A stretch of DNA of 32,299 nt from Nitrospira sp. CG24C (GTDB lineage: Bacteria > Nitrospirota > Nitrospiria > Nitrospirales > Nitrospiraceae): NCBI GenBank assembly GCA_002869885.2, contig NEWR02000009.1, forward strand, positions 668,873 through 701,171, in the 5' to 3' direction. Shown here one piece after another: positions 23,100 to 29,909 of this stretch. The notes under the pieces are model-generated. The model ran no database searches, was not told the DNA's origin, and was given only the letters and a program-made list of their open reading frames with translations. The position numbers and the translations under genes are program-made. Position 1 is the stretch's first letter. Every line of letters begins with the position of its first letter.

Positions 23100-23838
23100 G
23101 CGTATTAATCCGGTGCGCAAGACAGCCGGCCCCGAACCCGTTGTCGATGTTCATCACCCCGACCCCCGCCGCGCAGGAGTTCAACATCGTCAGCAACGCG
23201 GCAAGCCCGCCGAAGCTTGCGCCGTAGCCCCGGCTCGTCGGCACGGCCACGACTGGGCAGGGAACCAACCCACCGACCACGCTGGGTAACACCCCGTCCA
23301 TCCCTGCCACCACCACGACCACCCGGGCTTGCAGCAGCCGGCTCTGACGCTCCAATAACCGATGAATGCCGGCCACACCCACATCATAGAGCGTCTCAAC
23401 CCGACTCCCCATTACCTCCGCTGTGACTTTCGCTTCCTCCGCAACTGGAATATCCGAAGTGCCGGCGGTGATCACCAAGATATGCCCCTGTAACTGCCGC
23501 TTAGGGTCTCGGATCGAGACGATGCGCGCCTCGTCATGATAGACCGCTCGACGATCAAGCCGTTTGATAAGCGTGGCCACCTGGCGGGTCGCGCGCGTCG
23601 CCAACAGCGGGCGATGATGTTTCAACAACGCTTTCGCGATGGCACGAATCTGGGCCGATGTCTTTCCCTCGCAGAAAATGACCTCAGGGAACCCCTGCCG
23701 TAACGACCGGTGGTGATCGATCGAGGCAAATCCAAGATCTTCATAGGGCAAGGTACGGAGCTGCCCGATAGCCGCCTCTACAGGCAAGGTACCTGCCCGC
23801 ACTTCGGTCAGTAGACGTGTCAGCGCCTCAGGATTCAC
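23074..23838 (-). CDS. larB: LarB, pyridinium-3,5-biscarboxylic acid mononucleotide synthase
   Basis: First enzyme of nickel-pincer cofactor synthesis: carboxylates and hydrolyses nicotinic acid adenine dinucleotide. It has 254 residues; the C-terminal half resembles PurE. Motifs: DHHRSLRQGFPEVIFCEGKT, ILVITAGTSDIPVAEEAKVTAEVMG, LYDVGVAGIHRLL, VVVVVAGMDGVLPSVVGGLV, PVVAVPTSRGYGASFGGLAALLTMLNSCAAGVGVMNIDNGFGAG. The start is GTG 23838, overlapping the gpsA stop by GTGA (4 nt), so the pair is coupled. The C-terminal LGGSGVKG is not family sequence; it is read from the hairpin repeat at 23020-23099. Confidence 0.93.
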   Translation of the reverse strand: MNPEALTRLLTEVRAGTLPVEAAIGQLRTLPYEDLGFASIDHHRSLRQGFPEVIFCEGKTSAQIRAIAKALLKHHRPLLATRATRQVATLIKRLDRRAVYHDEARIVSIRDPKRQLQGHILVITAGTSDIPVAEEAKVTAEVMGSRVETLYDVGVAGIHRLLERQSRLLQARVVVVVAGMDGVLPSVVGGLVPCPVVAVPTSRGYGASFGGLAALLTMLNSCAAGVGVMNIDNGFGAGCLAHRINTLGGSGVKG

Positions 23839-24854
23839 GGCTGTCCTTTCTCCGGCTTTGCATCACGCTCCATCAGGTCCGTCACCGCCTTCCGGCACGA
23901 CTTCCCCTCAAACAACGCCGCGTTGATCTCCTGCACGATCGGCATGTCGACCCGGTGGCGTCGCGCAAGCCCTAACGCCGCTTTCGCCGTCCGCACGCCT
24001 TCGGCCACGGCCTGCATGTTTCCGAGAATCGTCTCCAGCCGCTCGCCCTTTCCCAGGCTTACGCCGACCATGTGATTCCGACTCAAGGATCCGGTGCAGG
24101 TCAACACCAAGTCGCCGACGCCGGACAGTCCGTAGAACGTTCGTGGATCAGCACCCATTGCGACGCCCAACCGCACCATTTCAGTTAAACCACGCGTAAT
24201 CAACGCAGCCCGCACATTATGACCGAGATCCAATCCATCCACCACGCCGGCTGCAAGCGCCATCACGTTTTTGAGCGCGCCGCCGAGCTGGACGCCCAAC
24301 ACATCGTTGTCGGCGTACACCCGAAAGGCCGGAGTCATCAACACAGTCTGGAATGTCTTGACCAGCTCCTCGTCACTCCCGGCTAAACAGAGCACTGCCG
24401 GCTTCCCTGCGCTGACTTCAGTCGCGAAGCTCGGACCGGACAACACCATGAGATCCCGGTGCATAACAGGAGGAAGTACGTCGGTCATGACTTGAGTCAT
24501 CAAGTTCAATGTATCTTCTTCAATCCCCTTCGTCGCGCTGACGAACGGGATCGGGATGGAAATGGACCGGACCAACTCGCGCAGCACAGGACGCGCCACG
24601 TGGGACGGCACCGCAAAAATCAGCCCCTCGCACTGCTCGGTAAGTTCCGACAACGATCCGGTCGCAACGAGCGATGGGGGAAGCGCCACACCGGACAAGA
24701 AGACCGGATTCTCGTGTTTCCCGTTGATCGCAGCCACGACCTCTCGCTCATAGGCCCAGAGCCGAGTTTCAAGGCCTTTCTCCGCCAGATGTTTTGCCAA
24801 GGCGGTGCCCCAGGCACCGGCCCCGATGACCCCTATTCGGTTAATAGTCTGCAT
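23835..24854 (-). CDS. gpsA: Glycerol-3-phosphate dehydrogenase [NAD(P)+]
   Basis: Reduces dihydroxyacetone phosphate to sn-glycerol 3-phosphate for phospholipid synthesis. It has 339 residues. The nucleotide-binding motif is IGAGAWGTALA (10-20). Other signatures: IFAVPSHVARPVL, SATKGIEEDT, LSGPSFATEV, the catalytic lysine in GGALKNVMALAAG, LITRGLTEMVRLGVAMGADPRTFYGLSGVGDLVLTCTGSLSRN, and the closing MPIVQEINAALFEGKS. Length and order are normal for the family. It overlaps larB and is preceded by hairpin H6. Confidence 0.96.
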   Translation of the reverse strand: MQTINRIGVIGAGAWGTALAKHLAEKGLETRLWAYEREVVAAINGKHENPVFLSGVALPPSLVATGSLSELTEQCEGLIFAVPSHVARPVLRELVRSISIPIPFVSATKGIEEDTLNLMTQVMTDVLPPVMHRDLMVLSGPSFATEVSAGKPAVLCLAGSDEELVKTFQTVLMTPAFRVYADNDVLGVQLGGALKNVMALAAGVVDGLDLGHNVRAALITRGLTEMVRLGVAMGADPRTFYGLSGVGDLVLTCTGSLSRNHMVGVSLGKGERLETILGNMQAVAEGVRTAKAALGLARRHRVDMPIVQEINAALFEGKSCRKAVTDLMERDAKPEKGQP

Positions 24855-24879
24855 ATCGTGAACCCTAACAGGCGGTTAA

Positions 24880-24967
24880 AACTGGTTCATCTGGTTTATT
24901 TGGTTGATTTCGTTGATTTGGTTCAACCAAATGAACAAGACAAACCAAACAAACCAAAGCAACCAAG
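24880..24967. repeat. Nonamer hairpin repeat H6
   Basis: Arms of TTCATCTGGTTTATTTGG, TTGATTTCGTTGATTTGG units face AACCAAATGAACAAGACAAACC, AAACAAACCAAAGCAACC units (each described from 24880 and 24923 on). It lies in the divergent gap between gpsA and the zinc-ribbon gene. The rest of that gap (24968-25099) shows nothing I can name. Confidence 0.75.
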
Positions 24968-25099
24968 AGCGAGCGGATTATAGGAACCGGTTCTTTCACC
25001 TGTCAATGAACGAGAGGCGGTCTTTGAAATCCATCACGACATGAGAGACTCCACTACGCTAGCAAACCGGCGCACTTCCGTGTAGCCTAGGAACCATCC

Positions 25100-25465
25100 A
25101 TGAAACTCTGTCCTTCTTGCCGACGTGAACTCCCGGAGATTAGCCGCTACTGCTCGCAGTGCGGTCAGCGGCTGCACGCAGACCCAGTTGAACTCCCCAC
25201 ACCACCTCCGCCACCCGCGACATCTGGACCGGGACAGCTCAACATCGAAGTGCTGTATGGCATGGTGGCAATGCTATCCCTCGCGATCCTCTTCCCACCC
25301 TGGGAAACTCCGCCGTCACAGGCCCCCGAATTCCTCGGCCTGCATTTCATCTTCTCGCCTCCCACAACGGATGCCATAGTAAGCCGGCTGCTGCTGACAA
25401 TCGAGCTCGTCACCATCGCCATCGCAGGGCTGTATGGATCGTTCTTCTTCCGGCAAAAACCCTGA
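25100..25465 (+). CDS. Zinc-ribbon membrane protein of unknown function
   Basis: A 121-residue protein. AGGA lies 7-8 nt before the ATG. The N-terminus is a zinc ribbon with two CxxC knuckles (LCPSCRRELPEISRYCSQCGQRL; Cys4, Cys7, Cys18, Cys21). A Pro-rich linker (VELPTPPPPPATSGPG) leads to two predicted membrane segments (about 53-70, MVAMLSLAILFPPW, and 96-117, LLLTIELVTIAIAGLYGSFFF). The zinc ribbon would face the cytoplasm. I do not recognise a named family. It is alone on the + strand and convergent with the receiver protein. Confidence 0.78.
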   Translation: MKLCPSCRRELPEISRYCSQCGQRLHADPVELPTPPPPPATSGPGQLNIEVLYGMVAMLSLAILFPPWETPPSQAPEFLGLHFIFSPPTTDAIVSRLLLTIELVTIAIAGLYGSFFFRQKP

Positions 25466-25530
25466 GCAGGATGCTTAGAAACCGTGAGGTGTAAAACTCG
25501 CGAGAAAAGCGGAACGGGCGAGATCGAGTG

Positions 25531-25575
25531 AATGTTCTAGTGTTCGAACTCCCAACCTTCAACCTTCAACCTGGG
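25531..25575. repeat. Short heptamer repeat in a convergent gap
   Basis: GAATGTTCTAGTGTTCGAAC then CAACCTT, CAACCTT, CAACCTG units. Part of the left side is complementary to the right. It lies between the zinc-ribbon gene and the receiver gene, where both transcripts end. Confidence 0.5.
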
Positions 25576-25600
25576 CCAGGATGCGGCTTGGAGCGTGAGG

Positions 25601-26107
25601 CTATCCATACCACCGAACGTCTTGCTTGGCGGTAGACTTGGCGGCAGAATCGTCGCAGGAGAGCGGAGCGGCTGCGAGCACGGTATGGACCAGCTCTGTC
25701 AGAGCCTTAACTGAGAAAGGTTTCTGGAGAAACGGGACGTGATCGGTGACAACGCTGTGCGCCTTCCTCTCATGGTACGACAGGCTCGACATTAAGATCA
25801 CGCGGAATGTCTTCTTCATGGCCAAGGTGCGTTGGATGACATCCTGACCATGGACCCGTGGATAGGGATTTTTGTCGGTGGCAAATTCAAAGCCGGGCGG
25901 AGCCAGCATGAGATCGGTCAGCAGCAGATCGATTGGCTCTTGATGGGTCGCCAATATCTTTAACGCCTCCGAACTGCCTTCCGCTTCAAGAACAGTAAAC
26001 CCTTCGGCACGAAGCGTCTTGACGCAGATCAACATCGTTGATGGATCGTCGTCGACGACCAGGATCGTTTTCGTATCGGACGAGGAGAGAGGCGCTTGAG
26101 TATCCAT
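25601..26107 (-). CDS. Stand-alone response-regulator receiver protein
   Basis: A 168-residue CheY-like protein without an output domain. GGAG lies 7 nt before the ATG at 26107. Conserved receiver residues: acidic pocket Asp19-Asp20-Asp21 (ILVVDDDPST), phosphorylated Asp65 (LLLTDLML), Ser107 or Ser108 (VILMSSLS) and Lys129 (FLQKPFSV). Between the phospho-Asp loop and helix 3 is an insertion of about 15 residues (APPGFEFATDKNPYPRVHG) that is unusual for a receiver and could be a contact surface. The C-terminal tail (about 25 residues, rich in Ala, Ser and Lys) is probably flexible. No histidine kinase lies nearby; the partner is unknown. Confidence 0.88.
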   Translation of the reverse strand: MDTQAPLSSSDTKTILVVDDDPSTMLICVKTLRAEGFTVLEAEGSSEALKILATHQEPIDLLLTDLMLAPPGFEFATDKNPYPRVHGQDVIQRTLAMKKTFRVILMSSLSYHERKAHSVVTDHVPFLQKPFSVKALTELVHTVLAAAPLSCDDSAAKSTAKQDVRWYG

Positions 26108-26159
26108 ATACGATCTCCAGGCTAGACAGATACCGACTGTCTGAACTGACCGTCGTTCT

Positions 26160-26187
26160 GTATATATTCAACGTTCTAGGTATATAT
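26160..26187 (-). promoter_or_regulatory. AT-rich direct repeats upstream of the receiver gene
   Basis: GTATATAT occurs at 26160-26167 and 26180-26187, exactly 20 bp apart (about two helix turns), in the otherwise GC-rich leader of the receiver gene. A hairpin AGACAG/CTGTCT with a 7-nt loop lies closer to the gene. Plausible promoter and regulator site; no protein can be named. Confidence 0.35.
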
Positions 26188-26244
26188 CGGTCTGAGTTGA
26201 AAAAACTTAAATCAGGAGATTGTGCGGGCTGACGCTGACCCTCT

Positions 26245-27045
26245 TCAGTCGAGAGCCAGCGTGAGACACTTCGCCGAGCCGCCCGATTTCATGAATTCAT
26301 CGAGCGGGACCGGATGGGGAAGATAGCCGCGCGAGGCCAACACAGATTCTGTTTCCGGACAACCTGCCGGCAACACAACGTGTTTCCCGACACATACGGC
26401 GTTACAGGCAAACATGAGAGCCTCAGCTTCCGGCGGCACGAGCCGTCTGGCAGGAGCAATCCGTTCGGCAAGAACCTCCTGCCCATAGCGATCGAATGCG
26501 GGAGGGAAATAGAGGAGTTCACCACCGCTTAAGGGGCACAAACAGGTATCCAGATGATAGAACCGGCTGTCGACCAATTCGAGAGGAATGATCTCCCGGT
26601 GAAACCAGTCGCTGAGCGTCGGGTAGACACGAATATCCGATCGTTGTCGGTAACCTCCGAACCAGATGTCGGGAAATCCCAAGAGGTCTCCGGCTCCCTC
26701 GAAGAAGCTGCCAGGATCCAGCGTAAGGACTTCGTACCCTTGCCCACGAAACCAGTCCGCAAAGTAAACCTCTTCCTTCTGCCGCTCGACATAACGGAAA
26801 CGGCTTGGCACCGCTCTGCCTCCAGCGACGATGCCGGCATTCGCCGTGAACACCAGATCGGGCAGTCCGGGCACCGGCTTCATCCGCTCCAGGACAGCAC
26901 CCACGTCTTGTTCAAGCACCTGCATGAGGTGATGCCACTGGGTGACGGCCCGGTCCGAATTGACGGCGTTCGAGCGGCGCATCCAGGGATTGATCTCATA
27001 TTCGATGCTGAAATAGTCCGGCGGACAGACCAGCAGGCGACTCAT
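26245..27045 (-). CDS. Arginine dihydrolase-like enzyme (amidinotransferase/DDAH superfamily)
   Basis: A 266-residue guanidino-group modifying enzyme. The start ATG 27045 is preferred over a GTG two codons upstream. Motifs: MSRLLVCPPDYFSIEYEINPWM, LPDLVFTANAGIV (62-73), FFEGAGDLL (114-122), catalytic His164 in RFYHLDTCLCPL, and Cys260 in SGGSAKCLTLALD. It resembles the N-terminal domain of cyanobacterial AgrE/ArgZ, which turns arginine into ornithine, CO2 and ammonia; in those proteins a LOR/SDH domain is fused at the C-terminus. Here the LOR/SDH gene is the upstream neighbour (27158-28487), supporting an arginine-ornithine-proline pathway. The exact substrate (arginine or a methylated form) is inferred. 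Confidence 0.82.
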   Translation of the reverse strand: MSRLLVCPPDYFSIEYEINPWMRRSNAVNSDRAVTQWHHLMQVLEQDVGAVLERMKPVPGLPDLVFTANAGIVAGGRAVPSRFRYVERQKEEVYFADWFRGQGYEVLTLDPGSFFEGAGDLLGFPDIWFGGYRQRSDIRVYPTLSDWFHREIIPLELVDSRFYHLDTCLCPLSGGELLYFPPAFDRYGQEVLAERIAPARRLVPPEAEALMFACNAVCVGKHVVLPAGCPETESVLASRGYLPHPVPLDEFMKSGGSAKCLTLALD

Positions 27046-27059
27046 GGCCACACCAGAAA

Positions 27060-27143
27060 GTTGGCTGGTTGCTTTGGTTTGTTTTGTGTATTTGGTTGAA
27101 CCAGACTGACTAAATCAACCAAACAAACCAAATGAACCGTAGC
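27060..27143. repeat. Nonamer hairpin repeat H7
   Basis: Arms of TTTGGTTTGTTTTGTGTA and TTTGGTTGAACC units face AAATCAACCAAACAAACC and AAATGAACC units. It fills the gap between the LOR/SDH gene and the dihydrolase gene. Confidence 0.78.
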
Positions 27144-27157
27144 AACGAGGGCGACAC

Positions 27158-28487
27158 TCACAGACGCGCTCCCAGCTCCCGCGCCAGCTCGCGCAGAAAC
27201 GACGCGGCATCCATGACCAGCCCGACAGCCTGAAAACTTCCTCGATCCGCAAGTTTCGTCGGGACGGCTGGATTGACATCGACGCAGACGGATGGAATCG
27301 TGGCAGGCAACAAATTGCCCGTCGCCACCGCGTGCAATGTCGAAGCGACGAGCAGGGCCAGTCCGATACCGGGGATTGCCCTACGCATGGCTGCCTGGGC
27401 TTCCAACGAATCCGTGATCACGCCGGGCAAGGGGCCGTCATCGCGAATCGTGCCGGCCATGACGACCTGGACACCCCGCCTGACACAGGCCGCCATAATT
27501 CCGGTCTTGACGACTCCCGACCTGACCGCCGCTTCGATGCTGCCGATGGCCCTGATCCGATTAATGGTTCGCAGATGGTGTTCATGCCCATGCGGCACGA
27601 CACGACCAGCCGCATGCCCATAGCCGAGGGACGTGCCGTAGAGATCGACTTCCATATCATGAGCCGGCAGCGCATTTCCGCAGAATAAGACATGGATGAA
27701 TTCTTCATCGATGAGCCATGCCAAGGCCTCACGCCCTCCGGCGTGAACAATCGCCGGGCCACCAGCCAGCAGCACCTTGCTGCCAATTTTCCCCTCTCGG
27801 AACCCTGTTCGCAACTGCACGAGGCGCTTGGCGATGTCGCCGATGACGCGCCCATGGGGACGTTCGGATGAGACCTGCGATTCCATGAAGCTGAATACGT
27901 CGCGGTCACGTGGCCGTTGGAGCGGAATGACCCGCACACCCTCACGACCGATCACAACCTGATCTCCCTGCTTCACCTCTCCCATCGGAACAGTCCTGCC
28001 GTTGGAGCGGAATGACCCGCACACCCTCACGACCGATCACAACCTGATCTCCCTGCTTCACCTCTCCCATCGGAACAGTCCTCGCAGTCAGACGAACCGG
28101 GTCCACGAGAATTCCCAGATCCATCTCGATCCCCTCCACCTCCACCCACTGGTCGCGCACTCGTACTTGGGTCGGTAAATGCGTCGTCGCATAGAACTCG
28201 TCAGGAAAGATGCCGTCCGCCGGCGCTGCCGCCAGCCGGCAATCCCGTTCATTCTCGACTGACGCACCGTGAGGTTGAATGGCATGGAGAATCTCGCTGA
28301 GCAGCTTCGCAGAGGAAGCCTGCACGACGATTCTGGCGCGCGAGGGTTCCTCGCGAGTCTTGCCGATCTGCATATCTTGAAGATCGAAGGTTCCGCCCAT
28401 CATCAGAATCGTGTCCAGAACCTTCGCCAGGATCAACGAATCGATGATATGGCCTTGGAGTAGGACGGTTTCTTGGTCATGCATCAT
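27158..28487 (-). pseudogene. LOR/SDH family gene (TIGR00300-like, ornithine cyclodeaminase type), frameshifted by an 85-bp tandem duplication
   Basis: The gene starts at ATG 28487 (MHDQETVLLQGHIIDSLILAKVLD) and reads well to VRVIPLQR, then shifts frame and stops at 27942. A second frame (to 27158) carries the remainder: RPRDRDVFSFMESQVSSERP, LLAGGPAIVHAGG, GNALPAHDMEVDLYGTSLG, and a glycine-rich end. Removing one copy of the exact 85-bp repeat restores a single protein of 414 residues, the normal size of the family, which converts ornithine to proline and ammonia in characterised members. As drawn the gene makes a 181-residue N-terminal product; the second frame has its own ATG (28030), but no good ribosome site. 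It is either a recent mutation or an assembly error. Confidence 0.85.
27913..28082. repeat. Exact 85-bp tandem duplication
   Basis: 27913-27997 and 27998-28082 are identical over all 85 bases, starting GCCGTTGGAGCGGAATGACC and ending CATCGGAACAGTCCT. Neither flank extends the match. Because 85 is not a multiple of three, the host gene is shifted by one base. Confidence 0.95.
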
Positions 28488-28662
28488 ACGTCAGACTCCC
28501 ACTCTCATATGGAGAAGCTCCGCACAGATTCTACCACCCAGTCTCAACCGCCCGCGATCCGACTCCGCCGAGGCTCATCATCCCAAATATGTCCCTTGTC
28601 TTCACTTCTCCTTAAGGGGTGGCTGGGGGTAATCCCCACTGCGCACCAGAGACTCACAAAGC

Positions 28663-28789
28663 GCAGGCGGTTCAAAATGCTCCGCTAGCAAGGCCGCAGG
28701 CGAATGAAAACCGGAGGCGTACCCTCTGGGGTACGTTGAGGATTTTCACGAGCAGAGAACGAAGCTAGCGGGCATTTTCAGCCGCCTGC
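28663..28789. repeat. Palindromic repeat family 4, copy 2 (127 nt), overlapping the truD 3' end
   Basis: Outer arms 28663-28689 and 28764-28789 pair almost perfectly. A second pair (GAATGAAAACC with GGATTTTCACG) and a central CGTACCC-TCTG-GGGTACG (28718-28735) are nested inside. The centre GGAGGCGTAC...GTACGTTGAGGAT matches copy 1 at 22297-22325. The right arm codes for the last residues and stop of TruD. The remaining part of the gap (28488-28662) shows nothing I can name. Confidence 0.82.
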
Positions 28790-29814
28790 GAGTCGGTCTT
28801 CATGAGTTCGCGGAGCACGCTCGTCGCATAGGCGCCGGGTGGAAGGGAAAAGGAGAGCGTGAGCACAGTGCCTTCCAGAGCCCACTCTAAATCGGCAAGG
28901 GGGATTCGGAAGGAACGCCGTTCACCGCGAAACCCGCAGGACTTTGCGGCTTCGGTCAGACTCTCCGGCGTCGCCCCACTCTCGGCAACCACAGTCCGTT
29001 CGATTTCTCCCGGTTCTCCGCTGGCCCATGAGGCGCGTGACCCGAACAAGATACCGGTAGGACTGATCTCGAACCGGTCGGCCCGTGGCTGTTCCGCCGT
29101 GGCATCCTCAACCAGAAAGCAGGCGCCGTTCTCCATTTTCATGGCCCAATCTCCGACCAGGATACGATCGAGTCGATCCAGTCGGCGGGCCAACATGTCA
29201 TTAAAGAAATGCGATTGGTAGGCGTTGAGATACCACATGCGCTTGGACCGACTCAGCCTGTTTCGGCGGGCTGGGTCTACCAGGAGTTCAGCTCCGGTCT
29301 GGTAATTCTGTCCACTTCGCCCTTGCCGTTGCGGGCCAAAATAATTCGGCACGCCTCGTTGCACCAATATGTCTGTGACCAGGGGCACCGTCTCACGGGC
29401 GTGTGTGGCGACATCCCGAATCACCAACCGAAAGTGATTGCCTGCATGATGCCCTGGGCGCAGACGATTGCGATGCCGGCCCAGCACTTCCACAGACAAG
29501 AGCTGCTCGTCCAATTTCAGCCGTTCCAGCCGTTCGGGCGTGACGCCGAGAAGCGAGATCATCTGTGTGGTCACGGCTCGGGCGTCTTTGAGACCCGCTA
29601 CTCCGATCGCTTGCGCTTTCATCCCCAAGACCGAGGACAATCGCAGGACAAGATCCGGAGTCGAGAGCAGGCGCTTCCTGATTTTGATGTAGAGATGCTC
29701 CCCCTCTCCGCAGGGGAGATAGAGCGGACGTTCTTCGACCTGGAAATCTTCCGGAATCGCCCGCATCTGTCCACCGATGCCGGGCAATGTCGCTGTCAAA
29801 AAAGGCATAGTCAT
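28765..29814 (-). CDS. truD: tRNA pseudouridine synthase TruD
   Basis: Makes pseudouridine at position 13 of tRNA (Glu-type). It has 349 residues. Signatures: AIPEDFQVEERPLYLPCGEGEHLYIKI (19-45), catalytic Asp77 in VAGLKDARAVTTQ, RPGHHAGNHFRLVIRDV, GVPNYFGPQRQGRSGQN, and the SRSKRMWYLNAYQSHFFN segment of the TRUD domain. The final residues (QAAENAR and the TAG stop) are read from the arm of palindromic repeat family 4, so the original terminus may have been slightly different. It is divergent from the EF-hand-like gene. Confidence 0.93.
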   Translation of the reverse strand: MTMPFLTATLPGIGGQMRAIPEDFQVEERPLYLPCGEGEHLYIKIRKRLLSTPDLVLRLSSVLGMKAQAIGVAGLKDARAVTTQMISLLGVTPERLERLKLDEQLLSVEVLGRHRNRLRPGHHAGNHFRLVIRDVATHARETVPLVTDILVQRGVPNYFGPQRQGRSGQNYQTGAELLVDPARRNRLSRSKRMWYLNAYQSHFFNDMLARRLDRLDRILVGDWAMKMENGACFLVEDATAEQPRADRFEISPTGILFGSRASWASGEPGEIERTVVAESGATPESLTEAAKSCGFRGERRSFRIPLADLEWALEGTVLTLSFSLPPGAYATSVLRELMKTDSQAAENAR

Positions 29815-29840
29815 GGTGCAATGGGCTTCTTCATTTGCTG

Positions 29841-29868
29841 CACATAATCGCCCTTACCGTTCAGTCAA
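29841..29868 (-). promoter_or_regulatory. Candidate truD promoter
   Basis: On the minus strand TTGACT (29868-29863), a 16-nt spacer and TATGTG (29846-29841). It lies 27 nt before the truD start codon. The -35 box is good; the -10 box is only fair. Confidence 0.4.
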
Positions 29869-29894
29869 TCTGGATAGGGATGAGACGACTCGCA

Positions 29895-29903
29895 TGATAT
29901 ACT
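29895..29903 (+). promoter_or_regulatory. Extended -10 promoter element of the EF-hand-like gene
   Basis: TG-A-TATACT with TATACT 6 nt before the ATG at 29910, identical in layout to 9249-9257. It predicts a leaderless message for the 29910-31402 pair. No ribosome site is visible. Confidence 0.5.
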
Positions 29904-29909
29904 TTTCCC

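Noticed and set aside
24459-24983. A 174-codon + strand frame over gpsA and hairpin H6
   Set aside because: Antisense to gpsA and then runs into the 9-bp repeat (QPNEQDKPNKPKQP), which is open in most frames.
5751-27143. CRISPR array
   Set aside because: Repeats are short-period and contiguous or widely dispersed; there are no regular spacers and no cas genes.
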